Shown one piece after another: positions 42,721 to 53,222 of a stretch of 64,000 bases of DNA. The DNA comes from Leucobacter sp. cx-42 (GTDB lineage Bacteria > Actinomycetota > Actinomycetes > Actinomycetales > Microbacteriaceae): contig NZ_JACVMU010000006.1 of assembly GCF_014529985.1 (NCBI RefSeq), forward strand, positions 248,001-312,000, read 5' to 3'. The position numbers were made by a program, and so were the translations under genes. Position 1 is the stretch's first letter. Each line of letters begins with the position of its first letter. A model generated the notes under the pieces. The model saw nothing but the letters and a program-made list of their open reading frames with translations. It had not been told where the DNA came from and searched no databases.

Positions 42721-43196
42721 CCACACCGATCCTCGACCAGCTCGCAGTGCCTCAGCTCACGCCTGTCTTCGATGTGCGCGTTGACCTTGAGCGCCCGCTC
42801 GAACTCGGCAGCACACGCGCTGGCACGCGACGCATCATTCCCATTGTCGGCGGCACCATCTCGAACGGTCTCGACGCGACGATCCTCAGCGGCGGCGCTG
42901 ACTGGCAGCGCGTGCGCGCAGATGGCACCCTCGAGATCGATGGCCGCTACACCGCGCGCACCGCAGACGGCGAGCTCCTGTATCTCTCTGCAACCGGCAT
43001 CCGCACGGGGCCACCAGAGGTGCTCGCTGCGCTCGGCCGTGGCGACGCGGTGGATCCGGGCGCATACTATTTCCGCACGACCGTATCCATTGAGACCGGG
43101 AGCGCGGATCTCGCCTGGTTGCAGCGGTCACTGTTCGTTGCGACCTGCGTGCGTGAGGCTGCGACCGTGCGGTACCGGACCTACCAGGTGTCATAA
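42717..43196 (+). CDS. DUF3237 domain protein
   Basis: 159 residues, overlapping MarR by ATGA. The pattern LTPVFDVRVDLERPLELGSTRAGTRRIIPIVGGT, then GADWQRVRADGTLEIDGRYTART and GAYYFRTTVSIETG, is that of DUF3237, a beta-barrel fold related to allene-oxide-cyclase-like proteins, often found among aromatic catabolic genes. The catalytic role is not established. It ends the operon, and a hairpin follows at 43205-43236. Confidence 0.82.
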   Translation: MTTPILDQLAVPQLTPVFDVRVDLERPLELGSTRAGTRRIIPIVGGTISNGLDATILSGGADWQRVRADGTLEIDGRYTARTADGELLYLSATGIRTGPPEVLAALGRGDAVDPGAYYFRTTVSIETGSADLAWLQRSLFVATCVREAATVRYRTYQVS

Positions 43197-43204
43197 CGGC
43201 GAAC

Positions 43205-43236
43205 AGGTGGCTGGATGCTCTCGCACTCAGCCACCT
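43205..43236. terminator. Bidirectional terminator
   Basis: AGGTGGCTG (43205-43213) pairs with CAGCCACCT (43228-43236), loop 14, between the convergent DUF3237 and subtilase genes; CTTCGTT follows. Confidence 0.6.
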
Positions 43237-43254
43237 CTTCGTTGCTTGCCTGTG

Positions 43255-45831
43255 TTACTTGCGCTGCGCGCGACGCGAGACCGCGAACGCGGCAGCCGCA
43301 GCGGCCAGCAGAGCGATGCCAGCAGCCCCGAGCCACGGAGCGAACTCGTCACCGGTGTTGCTCAGGCTGCCCGTCTTCGCTGGCCCGGGCTTCGGCTTGG
43401 CCGGGTCGGGCTTTGGTTCTGGCTTCACCGGGGTCTTCGATAGCGTGCTCGTGACAAGATCCGCCGACGCGCCATCGCGATCGTTCGGTCCGTACGCGGT
43501 CAGCTCGACCGTGTACGTCGTCCCAGCCTTCAGCCCGTCAAAGCGATAGCTCGTCGGAAGCTGCGCGTCACTCAATTGGCTGGCCTCGACGGCGTTCTCT
43601 GGATCCGCGTCCCCTTCGAAGAGGGCAATCACGTAGTGATCAACGGGGACATCCGATCCGGCAGCGCGCGTCACGGCAGCGGCAGCTGGGGCGTCCCAAG
43701 TGAACGTGAGTGAGTCAACGGCGCGATCCGCAGCTTTCAGGCCGGTGGGTGCCGCAGGGATCTGGGCCGGCAGCAGCTCATCAATCTTCTCCAAGAGCGC
43801 CAGCCCGTCAACGAGGCCATTGCCAAACACGTGCTCGTCAGCGAACCGCGATGCATACGGGTTCACAAGCGGAGCGCCTTCGACAGTATCGCGGGCAGTG
43901 TTGATGGTGAGATCGGTGAGTTCAGCGCCCGTCAGCTGGGGTCGATAGGAAAGCCCGAGTGCCGCAACTGCCGCTGCATTGGGGGCTGCCGCAGACGTGC
44001 CATCAAATCGGTACACGTTTTCCTCGTCTGTTTCGTTGAAGAACGTGGTCTGGGTGCCGTCAACGGCCACGATATGCGGCGTATCTACAATCTCCGGTGC
44101 GGCCAGACGCGCTGATGGCGTCGGAGGTGCCACCGGCTCGAAAAGCAGCGTGCCAGGGCCGAGCGAGGAATAGTTGCGAATGATGGTGGGGTCTTCCCAG
44201 TCCATCGCACCAACACTGATCGCTGATCCGTCAGCCGCGTGCCCGAAGAATGATTCGCCAACCCAGTCGTGGGTGTTATCGCCCATGAACTGCCGCTCAG
44301 TGATCGCTGCACCACCTTGCATAAACAGTGTGTAGAGCGCTGGCAACGGAGCCGCGGTGTCATGTCCCGAACGCACAATGACCATCTTGATGTTGGAGGC
44401 CAAGGGCAGCGTCGCTTCACCGACCAGTGTCGTGAACGGGCCGCCGATCATTCCAATCTCATCAATGAGTTCCGGCTCGGCTGCACCGTCCGTTTCCTTG
44501 TAGAACTGCACCTGGAAGTCACTCGTCACACCGAAGAGTGATTCACCAACCGCGCCATAGAAGAGCAGCTTGAATGCGTTGCCACCTGCAGCCTGCATGG
44601 TCTTGAGCGTGTCAAACCCGACCTCCGACGATTCGGAAGGGTCAAAGTCCATGCAGTCAACCCCGGCTTCTGACGCCGGAACCTGCACCTCCTCGCCGTC
44701 CTGCAGCACGGTGACTTGAGTCCACGCCGGGCATTCCATCGGCCGGTACTCGTTGGTCTGCCATGAGCTGTTTGGCAGCCCCGCACTCGGGCCAGTAGAC
44801 GCTATTGCGGTCGAATTTCCTGCCGCCGTGAAGTAGGCAACATCGTAGTTCTCTTTCGCCTCCTCAACCGTGGCCGAAACGATCCCCTTTTGGTAGTAGG
44901 CCTCGGACAGGTAGGAAATGTCGTCGACAATGATGTCAGCGCCAGCTTCCACGAGCGCTTCGATGTTGAGCGCCATCCCGATCTCGCTGCTGCCTGAATC
45001 TGCGAACAGCAGCTTCGCTCCGGGGGCAATGCCGTGCACGAGCTGCGCCATCGCTCGGCCTTCATCGCTTCCATCGTCTTTCTCGTCGGACACGATCGTT
45101 ACTGGTTCTTGCCAGCCGCAAGGATTGTCGGGGCCGGGCAGAGCCCCAGCCGCGATGTCTTCCGCCACCGATTTGGGTGTTTCGAGCTGCCCGAACGAGT
45201 CAGAGATGATGCCGATCGTGACACCGGTACCGTCGACGTCGTATTCACCCCTGGCGAGGTCTGCGCGCAGCGGAACGTCTGCCTCGATCGGCACGGGTCC
45301 GCACTGCTCGCCCGAGACTTGCTCCGCAGCGGTACGAATCGCGCCGTTCGCAGCGAGGCTCTCGCGCAGGCCGGCCGTTGCTGCTGCTGACCGTTCACGG
45401 CCCGCAATCGGTGCGAGGGACGGAGTAGCGCTGAGGACACCGTCAATTTCCGCAACCGCGGGAAGAGCCTCCGGCGCCACCCGAATCTCAGCAGCCGCAA
45501 AGCGTTCGACAAGCTGATCGATTTCGGCGATCTCACCGAGGGCAGCGAGCGTTGCCGCAGTCGGCGCACCGTCAAAGAACACCGTCGCGCTCACGCGCTG
45601 ATCAGCGTCGAAGGACAGACTGCCGCCGCCCTCGACCGGGAGCGAGGCTGCCTCACTGATCTCTTCGGGGCTTGCTCCCCCTTCGGCAACGGCCGCAATG
45701 CGGTCGGAAAGCGTATCCAAGGTTGTCACTTCAATCGGCTCTTCTGCCGAGGCCGCAACCGAAACACCACCCATGGTGACAAGCGAGACTACGGCAAACG
45801 CCGAGAGTAAAGACGTGGATCTCAGACGCAT
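43255..45831 (-). CDS. Secreted S8 (subtilisin-like) peptidase with sorting-type tail
   Basis: 858 residues from ATG 45831 (GGAGAAG upstream), with a signal peptide to about residue 28. The subtilase core has IGIISDSF (Asp about 206), AQLVHGIAPGA (His about 263) and FDGTSAAAPNAAAVAALGLS (Ser about 611). The Asp and His contexts are those of the 'SDSF...VH.IAPGA' subgroup, not classical subtilisin, and a long insert separates His and Ser. A fibronectin III-like domain (about 700-800) precedes a Pro/Lys linker and LSNTGDE, a hydrophobic helix and RRAQRK, an LPXTG-like wall-sorting signal. It probably degrades extracellular protein at the cell surface. The gene stands alone, facing an AraC regulator's upstream side. 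Confidence 0.82.
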   Translation of the reverse strand: MRLRSTSLLSAFAVVSLVTMGGVSVAASAEEPIEVTTLDTLSDRIAAVAEGGASPEEISEAASLPVEGGGSLSFDADQRVSATVFFDGAPTAATLAALGEIAEIDQLVERFAAAEIRVAPEALPAVAEIDGVLSATPSLAPIAGRERSAAATAGLRESLAANGAIRTAAEQVSGEQCGPVPIEADVPLRADLARGEYDVDGTGVTIGIISDSFGQLETPKSVAEDIAAGALPGPDNPCGWQEPVTIVSDEKDDGSDEGRAMAQLVHGIAPGAKLLFADSGSSEIGMALNIEALVEAGADIIVDDISYLSEAYYQKGIVSATVEEAKENYDVAYFTAAGNSTAIASTGPSAGLPNSSWQTNEYRPMECPAWTQVTVLQDGEEVQVPASEAGVDCMDFDPSESSEVGFDTLKTMQAAGGNAFKLLFYGAVGESLFGVTSDFQVQFYKETDGAAEPELIDEIGMIGGPFTTLVGEATLPLASNIKMVIVRSGHDTAAPLPALYTLFMQGGAAITERQFMGDNTHDWVGESFFGHAADGSAISVGAMDWEDPTIIRNYSSLGPGTLLFEPVAPPTPSARLAAPEIVDTPHIVAVDGTQTTFFNETDEENVYRFDGTSAAAPNAAAVAALGLSYRPQLTGAELTDLTINTARDTVEGAPLVNPYASRFADEHVFGNGLVDGLALLEKIDELLPAQIPAAPTGLKAADRAVDSLTFTWDAPAAAAVTRAAGSDVPVDHYVIALFEGDADPENAVEASQLSDAQLPTSYRFDGLKAGTTYTVELTAYGPNDRDGASADLVTSTLSKTPVKPEPKPDPAKPKPGPAKTGSLSNTGDEFAPWLGAAGIALLAAAAAAFAVSRRAQRK

Positions 45832-46007
45832 ATCTTCTCCTAAGCGCGCCCGGGGAGGCCTTTCTCCCAAGCCAGAGACGCACGGGAAAAACCTATGCCA
45901 GATTTCCCACTTTTCGTATGGATTCCTCGGTTGCTTCGCAAACTGCACGCTCGGTGCGCGGATCGTTCCAAGCTCGCACGCTGCGCCTGCTGATCCGCGC
46001 CCGCCAG

Positions 46008-46934
46008 CTAACGTCCGTTGCGCAGCTCCCGCGGGGCGAGGCCGTACAGCTCTTTTAGTGCCCGACGCATGCTCGCGCTCGTGCCGAATCCGGTCTGCTC
46101 CGCGATCGTCGACACGTCGACCTCGTCAAACCGAGCGTCCTGCAGCATCGACCGCGCCACGCGGGCACGCTCCCGGCGGATCTCGCCTGCAACTGAGCTC
46201 TCCACCTCAGCAAACACCGCTTGCAGCCGTCGGAGCGACACCCCAAGAAACTGCGCCACCATCTGCGGGGTCAGCTGTACTTCGGCCCGATGCTCAGCAA
46301 TGTGTTGCAATGCCTTTTCCCGCAGTGCGGAACGCGGGCTACCGGCCTGCTGCGGGTCGCCCTGTCGTCCGATAATGAGCGTACCGGCCATCTCGAGCAG
46401 CATCCGGTCGACGGTGAAGCGTTCACGCTCCGAGGTGTCTTCGGTGACCGAGATGGACTGCTCGAGAAACGCCAGCATCGCGCGCTCCGAGACAGAGAGT
46501 TCGTCGAAGAGCATGACCTGGTCGATGAGCATTGGCACGTACGCGAGCAAAGCCTCTCGCGGAATGCGCAGCACGTGGAATCGCCACGGTTCAACAAATC
46601 GCACGCGGTGCGGGAGGCCGCTCGGTGCGATCATGAGCGCGCTCGAAGATCGCTGCCAGGCCCCTCCCTGCAGGTACTCAAAAGATCCTTCTTGCACGAA
46701 GACAATATCGATCGTTGGCAGGCCAGGCCGCAGCGGCCGCCGTTCGACTTCACCGCCGGTCCCCCACGCTTCGATTGCCATAAGCATGCCGAACGCGGTG
46801 ACCCGCGCCTGCATGCCAAGATCTCCCCCGGCATTGCGCACGCCGGTGCGCCGTATGTCACTATCTGCGTAGTCAGTGATCGACCGCTCAGGCAGTCCTT
46901 CGATCTGAGCAGCGGTGCTCCTGTTCATGCACAC
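46008..46934 (-). CDS. AraC family transcriptional regulator
   Basis: 308 residues. The N-terminal part is an AraC-binding-like ligand domain (PTIDIVFVQEGSFEYLQGG, a cupin-type strand). The C-terminal 100 residues hold the two helix-turn-helices: LTPQMVAQFLGVSLRRLQAVFAEV and DVSTIAEQTGFGTSASMRRALKELYGLAPRELR. The target is unclear: the subtilase gene lies downstream on the same strand with 176 bases between, and the 220 bases on the other side hold no gene. Confidence 0.85.
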   Translation of the reverse strand: MCMNRSTAAQIEGLPERSITDYADSDIRRTGVRNAGGDLGMQARVTAFGMLMAIEAWGTGGEVERRPLRPGLPTIDIVFVQEGSFEYLQGGAWQRSSSALMIAPSGLPHRVRFVEPWRFHVLRIPREALLAYVPMLIDQVMLFDELSVSERAMLAFLEQSISVTEDTSERERFTVDRMLLEMAGTLIIGRQGDPQQAGSPRSALREKALQHIAEHRAEVQLTPQMVAQFLGVSLRRLQAVFAEVESSVAGEIRRERARVARSMLQDARFDEVDVSTIAEQTGFGTSASMRRALKELYGLAPRELRNGR

Positions 46935-47154
46935 AATGTATCCCGCAAATCATGTCAACGCAGCTATTGCATCTTCCCAACGGGAAACCGAATGTGAAGT
47001 GAGCGAAAAACCGGCGCCCGGCACCAGCGTCACAGCCCGTTGCCGAAGCGAATCCTCCTTTTAATACATACTCACGGCAGATCTGAGACCTGCGCCTGAT
47101 TGCAACAATCGCATCAGCGCGATCAATTTCACCAGCGCACAGCGATCAAGCGCA

Positions 47155-48978
47155 TCAGCCCTGGCCACCGCGCGACATCTGCCACAACCGGGCGAACGCC
47201 CCGCCTTCGCGCTCGCGAAGCGCTGCGGGCGCACCTGATTCCACGATCCGACCGTCCGCGCACACGACGACGGTGTCTGCACCTGCCACCTGCTCCATGT
47301 GGTGCGCGATCACGACCGCGGTGCGATCACGTGTCACCTCTGCGATTGCGCGTGTGAGCACACCGTCGGCACCCGCCTGCGACCCGGCTTCGTCGAGCAC
47401 AACGACTGGCGGATCAGCGAGCAGCACTCGGGCAAGCGCAATCTGCTGTGCGTCCCGGTGACTGACCGATGAGCTGAGTGTGGCGTCGAGTCCGCGGTCG
47501 AAGCGCGCGACATCGCAACCAACGCGGGCAAGCGCTGCGACGAGCTCCGCGTCTGAGGCGTGAGGCGCTGCGATCCGCACATTGTCTGCGATGGTGCCGG
47601 AGAACAGGTATGTCTCTTGTGCGACGAGCATCACTGCGGGTCTGCCCGAGTGCATCGCCTCGCCTGCTGGGGCACCGCCGATGCTCACGGATCCGCGCAA
47701 CGGATTATCAAAACCAGCAATGAGCCGCGCAATCGTGCTCTTGCCGGAGCCAGAGCTGCCGATGAGCGCAACGGTATCGCCCGCGGGAATCGTGAGCGTC
47801 ACCTCTTGCAAAGCGTCACGTACAGCATCGCCGCCGTAGCGGTAGCCCACGGCCTGAAGTTCGACCGATGCATCGATGACATTCGTGAAGTCGGGGTCGC
47901 GCCTCCCGCCGGCCACCCCTGGAGTCGGCTCAGGAACCGCCTGCACCACGCCAGCGAGGCGCTGCAGCCCGGCGAGTGCACGCTGCAGATCGTCCATACT
48001 GCCGAGCAAATCACCGATGGGGCCGAACAGCCGGTGGAAGTACAGCGCGGCTGCGGTCACAGCGCCCACCGACAGCCCGGTCGTTGTCGCGAGCACGAAG
48101 CCGACAGCGAGCACCGCCGCGAGTCCAACAAACTCAGCGGCATTCAACCCACCGATGAAGATATTCCGTGCACGCGCGGTCTCCAGATGCGTGTGTACCG
48201 CCGTTTCGCTCGCGTGAGCAATGCGGTCGAGGTGCGAGTCGCGCGTACCGTAAGCCCGAACAGTATCTGCCCCTGACACCGCTTCGACAAAGACGCGGCC
48301 GCGCTCGGCCTCCTCCCGCCGCAGTCTGGCGTACAGCAGACGCGAACGGCGCATAAACACGAACGTGCTCACGACCTGAATCGGTACGGCGGCAAGCGCT
48401 GCAAGCGCGAGCCAAGGGTTGAGCAATGCGAGGCCGAAGACGGTGAGCACGATGGTGAAGAGCGAGCGTACGCAGAGTGGGATGACGCCAGAAATCGCCT
48501 CGGTGATCGCCTCGACATCATTTGTCACGCGCGAGATAAGATCAGCATCACCTGCGTCTTCGACCTGACGAAGCGGCAGCCCGAGAGCTGCAGAAAAGAC
48601 GAGTTCTCGCAGTTCAGCGAGTGCTGACTGCAGGCACCGTACGAGCAAGACGCCGCCAGTACCTTCGAGCGCCGCAGCCGCGACACCAGCGCCAGCAAGC
48701 GCACCGCCAAGCCAGAGCACCTGAGAGAACGGCTCCCCCGCAACCACAGCATCGACGATCGCGCCGAGCAGTCTTGGGATCAGCAGCATCGAGGCAGTAC
48801 CAGCGAGCAAGAGCACGACCGCTGGAATGAGCATCGTGCGCCGACGCCACAAGAGCCGAAGGCCGAGCCGCGCAGCAGCTCGAGTGCTCGCAGTTGGCAT
48901 GAGGTTCGGTGTCGGTTTCATGCCTCCTCCTGGTCCAGCGCCAGGCGACTGGTCAGGGGAGCTCGCTGCGGGCGTCAT
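47155..48978 (-). CDS. ABC half-transporter of siderophore type (IrtB-like), consensus Walker A
   Basis: 607 residues from ATG 48978, overlapping the upstream ABC gene by ATGA. Six helices precede an ATPase domain. Walker [10 protein letters not shown] is intact, Walker B is [12 protein letters not shown] with the catalytic Glu, and the His switch (AHHMEQ) is present. The signature motif is not: [19 protein letters not shown] replaces LSGGQ. With the partner (lost Walker A, intact LSGGQ) exactly one working ATP site results. With the SIP gene in the same operon the set matches mycobacterial IrtAB, which has the exporter fold but imports ferric siderophores. Confidence 0.8.
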   Translation of the reverse strand: MTPAASSPDQSPGAGPGGGMKPTPNLMPTASTRAAARLGLRLLWRRRTMLIPAVVLLLAGTASMLLIPRLLGAIVDAVVAGEPFSQVLWLGGALAGAGVAAAALEGTGGVLLVRCLQSALAELRELVFSAALGLPLRQVEDAGDADLISRVTNDVEAITEAISGVIPLCVRSLFTIVLTVFGLALLNPWLALAALAAVPIQVVSTFVFMRRSRLLYARLRREEAERGRVFVEAVSGADTVRAYGTRDSHLDRIAHASETAVHTHLETARARNIFIGGLNAAEFVGLAAVLAVGFVLATTTGLSVGAVTAAALYFHRLFGPIGDLLGSMDDLQRALAGLQRLAGVVQAVPEPTPGVAGGRRDPDFTNVIDASVELQAVGYRYGGDAVRDALQEVTLTIPAGDTVALIGSSGSGKSTIARLIAGFDNPLRGSVSIGGAPAGEAMHSGRPAVMLVAQETYLFSGTIADNVRIAAPHASDAELVAALARVGCDVARFDRGLDATLSSSVSHRDAQQIALARVLLADPPVVVLDEAGSQAGADGVLTRAIAEVTRDRTAVVIAHHMEQVAGADTVVVCADGRIVESGAPAALREREGGAFARLWQMSRGGQG

Positions 48979-50711
48979 GACGGATCCTTTGCGTGAGGTT
49001 CGTTGGAGTCTGGATTCGCGCCAGCATCTGCGCGGCCATCCACAATGCGCGAGCACGCGGCCAGGAGAATTGGGCTCGAGGTGACGACCACGATCGGCCG
49101 TCCGAGTCCGCGCAGGCCGTCAGCCACGCGCTGTTCGGTGATGGGATCCAGCGCGCTCGTTGGCTCATCAAGTACGACCACATCGGCGTCTGAGTGCAGT
49201 GCTCGTGCAAGCAGTACGCGCTGACGCTGCCCGCCAGAGAGCCGTCGACCGCCAGCACCGATTGGTGCGTCGGCATGGCCGAGGTGGTCAAGCACTTCGT
49301 CGAGTTCGGCTGCGGCGAGCGCACGGTCTGAGAGGTCGGCGGATCCGCTTCGCACCACGTTCTCCCGCAGTGTTCCGGTAAACAGCGCTGCGTCGTGCGG
49401 GGGTGCGAGCGCACAGGCTGCCATGCGTTCTGGCCCGAGTGTGCACGCATCGGTTCCGCAGAATTGTAATTCGCCTGGGGCGAGTGACGTGCGGAAGCCG
49501 AGGGCTGCTGAGATCGTCCGCGCCTCAGCTGGGGTATCAACGCGCACCCCGACCAGGCTGTCGCTCGCGTGCACCTCGAGCGGCGCTCCCTGCGGCGGCG
49601 CCCAGCTGAGCAGTACGGGTGTGTGGGCGGATCCACCAGCACTCACCCCTGTGGAGGAACCCCTGTAGGCGCCTGCGCCGAGATCCGCGTCCCCGGCCGG
49701 CAGCGCGTATCCGGTTTCGAGCAGCTCACGCAGGCGTTTGCTTGACGCCCGCTTGTGGGCCCAGTTGGCGCCGAAGGTGCCGACGTGCGCGAGCGAGCCC
49801 TGCAAGAACTGGGCGAGACCAACGACGGTGACAAGTTGCCCCGGCGTGATCCGCCCCTGAAGTGCAAGCCATCCTGCGGCGAGCGCGAGAACCGCGAGGT
49901 ACACAATCGAGATGAGGGTGCTCACGGATTGATAGGTCACCAGCAGACGCGAGGCAGTGATTGCCCGATCGCGTGATGTGGTGCTCGCACGACCGTATCG
50001 ACGCTGCATCTCTGCTTGCGCGCCGAGGCCGCGGATGACTCGCAACCCTGCGAGTGCGTCGGTGGCGATTTCGCTCGCGTGGCCAACGGCGGCTTGTTCG
50101 GCGGATCCGGCGCGCTCCAACGGCCGCGCCAGCCACTGCATGAGCAGCAATACGAGTACTGCGCCGATTCCGACGCCGACGCCAAGGGGTACCGAGATGA
50201 TGAGCAGGGCAATGGTCGCTGACAGTACGGCGGTCACCGTCGCCGCTTGCTGTGCGATACTCCAGGCGATGCCAGCGACTCGGCCGGTGTCACTCGTCGC
50301 GATGGACAGCAGTTCGCCAGGGTGCCTTCTGCCGAGCACGCCGCGCGGATGCAGCACTCGTGACGCCGCAAGCTGCCTGAGATCGTGCTCGCCGAATCCA
50401 AACACGCTCACCATGGCGCGGGCGGATCGCTGATAGCTCAGCGAAAGCACCAGGAATGTCGCACCGAGCACACCGATCCAGAGCAGCAGTTGGGTGAGGC
50501 TGCCGGGCTCAATCGCGCGGTCGATGATGATGCCGATAAGGATCGGTACCGCGGCTTCCGCCGCCTGATGCAGCATGAGCCCAAACGTTGCCGCTGCGAG
50601 TCGTCGATCGCGACGGTCGTTCGCAAGGGCGATGCGCAAGAGGTTTGGCACACGCGGTGTACTCACGTTCTGGCCTGTTTGCCCTCGCTCAGACAATTGG
50701 GCCATGCTCAA
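48975..50711 (-). CDS. ABC half-transporter of siderophore type (IrtA-like), Walker A lost
   Basis: 578 residues. Six helices are in the exporter fold (residues about 25-300). In the ATPase half the expected Walker A is replaced by [19 protein letters not shown], with no GxxGxGK(S/T). The Q-loop Gln is gone ([20 protein letters not shown]) and the His switch reads [10 protein letters not shown]. The signature [16 protein letters not shown] and Walker [14 protein letters not shown] are perfect. So the domain cannot bind ATP in its own Walker site but completes the partner's site. Its start overlaps the SIP gene stop. In IrtA the SIP domain is fused to this subunit; here the two are separate but coupled. 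Confidence 0.8.
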   Translation of the reverse strand: MSMAQLSERGQTGQNVSTPRVPNLLRIALANDRRDRRLAAATFGLMLHQAAEAAVPILIGIIIDRAIEPGSLTQLLLWIGVLGATFLVLSLSYQRSARAMVSVFGFGEHDLRQLAASRVLHPRGVLGRRHPGELLSIATSDTGRVAGIAWSIAQQAATVTAVLSATIALLIISVPLGVGVGIGAVLVLLLMQWLARPLERAGSAEQAAVGHASEIATDALAGLRVIRGLGAQAEMQRRYGRASTTSRDRAITASRLLVTYQSVSTLISIVYLAVLALAAGWLALQGRITPGQLVTVVGLAQFLQGSLAHVGTFGANWAHKRASSKRLRELLETGYALPAGDADLGAGAYRGSSTGVSAGGSAHTPVLLSWAPPQGAPLEVHASDSLVGVRVDTPAEARTISAALGFRTSLAPGELQFCGTDACTLGPERMAACALAPPHDAALFTGTLRENVVRSGSADLSDRALAAAELDEVLDHLGHADAPIGAGGRRLSGGQRQRVLLARALHSDADVVVLDEPTSALDPITEQRVADGLRGLGRPIVVVTSSPILLAACSRIVDGRADAGANPDSNEPHAKDPS

Positions 50712-51499
50712 CCGACGTCTGCTGGGCGATCTCCTGAGAGATTCTGTGTCCAGTAGCCGATTGCATGATGCCGGTTCCGAGCGAGACCCAGCCGTGCACG
50801 CAGGTCTGAGCGAATGGCACGACTCGTTGCGGCTTCACATGCGATCCAGGCATACCAAGCTCGGCTTGGCTGCTGGAATTGCGCGACGGTCTTGGCGAGG
50901 GCGCTTGGCGCAACTCCGTTTCCGCTACCAATAAGCCAGGTAACCTCGACTGTTGCGTCGGTTTTGAGCGGGAGCACGTCAGCTTCGGTTGCTACTTCGA
51001 CAATCGCTCTGGCATGAGCGTCTGAGGGAAGCTGTTCGAGGATTCGCCCGAGGCCTGGAAGACCAGTTGCATCAGCGACGAGCAACTGAAATTCGGTATC
51101 GTCAGCTGGTCCGTAGTACGAGGACGGTTCATCACTGCTTGTGAATACCCCTATGACATGACCAGCCTCGGCTCGAGAAGCCCAGTCAGAAGCGACCCCT
51201 CCTTCGTGAACCACGAAGTCAATGTCGAATCGTTTCCCACCGTCACGAACCGCACGCATTGTGTAATGCCGCCAGGGTGGTTCCTCACCTTCCCAGCCAT
51301 GTCCGTACTCGGGTGAATTGAACGTTGCAAGCTCAGCGACGGTCTCGCCTGGACGTGGAATAGCAATGTCGACGCGCTCATCCCCGATGCCGGTCAGGAA
51401 CCAACGCCACTCACCGACCGCTTCGAACTCAATGCGGCGCATGTGCGGAGAAAGCTGGGTGATGCTCACCACACGAGCCGGGGAACATGGAATAGCCAT
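50708..51499 (-). CDS. Siderophore-interacting protein (ferric-siderophore reductase)
   Basis: 263 residues from ATG 51499 (AGGAC upstream). The FAD domain carries HMRRIEFEA, then [47 protein letters not shown], the RxYTxR and GPASxWA motifs of the ViuB/SIP family. The NAD(P)H domain has [20 protein letters not shown] and [14 protein letters not shown]. It releases iron from the imported siderophore by reduction in the cytosol. It is the first gene of a three-gene operon with both ABC half-transporters. No DtxR/IdeR box was found in the 100 bases upstream. Confidence 0.87.
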   Translation of the reverse strand: MAIPCSPARVVSITQLSPHMRRIEFEAVGEWRWFLTGIGDERVDIAIPRPGETVAELATFNSPEYGHGWEGEEPPWRHYTMRAVRDGGKRFDIDFVVHEGGVASDWASRAEAGHVIGVFTSSDEPSSYYGPADDTEFQLLVADATGLPGLGRILEQLPSDAHARAIVEVATEADVLPLKTDATVEVTWLIGSGNGVAPSALAKTVAQFQQPSRAWYAWIACEAATSRAIRSDLRARLGLARNRHHAIGYWTQNLSGDRPADVG

Positions 51500-51686
51500 A
51501 ACAAAAGTCCTGCGTAACTCTTGCAGCGCATCATGCGCTGCTGCGTGCGAATCCACGGGACGGCACATGAGTCATTCGCCTCAGTCGTTACAGCACCGCC
51601 GTGGATAGATACCCTCCAACCGTACGCAGAGCCAGTATCGCAGTACGGACATCGTGTTCCGTCTTTATGCCACCCTGACGTTGTCC

Positions 51687-52454
51687 TCACTCACCGGCGT
51701 TCCACAGTGCGCGATAGTAGGCGATTCGCTCGGCGTCAGGTGAGACCCCGTAGGCGTCCCAGAACACCCGTTCGTCATAGCGTGTGTAGTTCCACTCGAA
51801 GGAGAGCGTCATGACAGCGAGGTCCGCCCATCGATCCGCAGCCCCGACGCGAGCAACATCAACGTGCGCAAGAAAAGCCCCTGTCGAATCGAGCAACGTG
51901 TTTGGTGCACACGGATCCCCGTGGCACACCACCAGCTGATCAATCGAGGGCGCCTCTGGCACAGCGTCATCAGCGATTCCATCTGAAATCATGCGATGCC
52001 GAACGCCCCAGTCGAACGGGCAGTCATCCACTGGCAGCTCATGCAGCTGCCGAAGTCCAGTGCCGAGCGCACGAAGCGCCACGTTCGGGTCAGCCTGCCA
52101 ACGCGGGTCAACCGCCGATACGCCAGGTAGCGCATGCGTGATCAACACTTCATCCTCGTGGGTCGCCGCGAGCGCAACAATCTGTGGCACCGGGTGAATG
52201 CCAGCGAGCCACCCCAGCCGATCAGCTTCGGCTGCGAGTGACTCCCCCGAGCTCAACGGGTTCCACTTCACAAATAGTTCGGGCGCCGCGTCCCCCGCCT
52301 GTGTTGCTCGACGCACAGCGAAGGTGAGACCACCCACCGAGTTTTCCCAGACTGGAGTCAGCCCGGGGTTGGGAATACCTTCATCGGCAAGCGCAGCGTA
52401 CACACTTTCAGGTACGTCGATGGGTCCTTTGGGGGCGCCTGCAAGTTCGAGCAT
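51687..52454 (-). CDS. APH(3')-like phosphotransferase (paralogue)
   Basis: 255 residues from ATG 52454. It is a clear paralogue of the protein at 9539-10345: HGDPCAPNTLL (about 173, with the normal His), VDVARVGAADRWADLAVMTLSFEWNYTRYDE and the same C-terminus. All Brenner-motif and metal-binding residues of aminoglycoside 3'-phosphotransferases are present. Activity against aminoglycosides is possible but unproven for chromosomal relatives. It is divergent from the HAD gene (52562). Confidence 0.78.
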   Translation of the reverse strand: MLELAGAPKGPIDVPESVYAALADEGIPNPGLTPVWENSVGGLTFAVRRATQAGDAAPELFVKWNPLSSGESLAAEADRLGWLAGIHPVPQIVALAATHEDEVLITHALPGVSAVDPRWQADPNVALRALGTGLRQLHELPVDDCPFDWGVRHRMISDGIADDAVPEAPSIDQLVVCHGDPCAPNTLLDSTGAFLAHVDVARVGAADRWADLAVMTLSFEWNYTRYDERVFWDAYGVSPDAERIAYYRALWNAGE

Positions 52455-52561
52455 CCCCGCAGTGTATCTGTCACGGCTGATGCAGTGAGTAGCATGGTGC
52501 GCAGCCGTGCCAATGCTGCCGTGGCAATGACAGGGACGCAGGCACGCAGAAGGAGCTCCAT

Positions 52562-53200
52562 TTGTTGCACGTATTTGATCTCGACGGGACGCTCCTCCGC
52601 GGCACAACCGCAAGCATCGAGATTGCGCGGACCAATGGCACACTCAGTGATCTTCACGCACTCGAAGCTGATTTTGCTGCGGGTGCGCTCGACACGAAAG
52701 GCTTCGCACAGGCAATCGGTGCGCTCTGGCGCGGGCTTGATGATGCCACCGTCGAAGCAGCATTCTGCGCTGCCCCGTTTATGTCGGGAATCGAGCGCGT
52801 GGTCGCCGATATTGCGGCACGTGGCGAACGATCTGCTCTCATCACCATGACTCCGACATTTTTTGCGGATCGCCTTTCCAGGTTCGGCTTCGACCACATC
52901 GCAGGCTCAGTGTTCCCCTCGCTCCCCCTGGTGCAGGCACCGAACCCTGATCGTATCCTCGTACCCGAGTCGAAGGTACACATCACTGACGACTTGCTCG
53001 CACACTATGGTTTCGATCGTTCGAGTTGCATGGCCTACGGCGACTCACTGTCAGACATGCCACTGTTTGCCACGCTCACCCGCACGGTCGCGATCAACGC
53101 AAGCGAAGCGCTGTGCGCACGCAGCAGCATGCAGTATCGCGGCAATGACCTGTGGGAGGCATACACAGCGGCGCGCAATCTGACCGCTTGGCCGAATTAG
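52562..53200 (+). CDS. HAD family hydrolase, phosphoserine-phosphatase type
   Basis: 212 residues from TTG 52562 with AAGGAG six bases upstream. HAD motif I is VFDLDGTLLRGT (nucleophile and acid Asp), motif II is ALITMTPTFFADRL, with Thr where Ser/Thr is usual, and motif III/IV is MAYGDSLSDMPLF. A helical cap (about 20-75) fits the SerB-like subclass. The substrate is a small phosphorylated metabolite, not further defined. Confidence 0.78.
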   Translation: MLHVFDLDGTLLRGTTASIEIARTNGTLSDLHALEADFAAGALDTKGFAQAIGALWRGLDDATVEAAFCAAPFMSGIERVVADIAARGERSALITMTPTFFADRLSRFGFDHIAGSVFPSLPLVQAPNPDRILVPESKVHITDDLLAHYGFDRSSCMAYGDSLSDMPLFATLTRTVAINASEALCARSSMQYRGNDLWEAYTAARNLTAWPN

Positions 53201-53222
53201 TAAACGGTCATACACTAATGTG

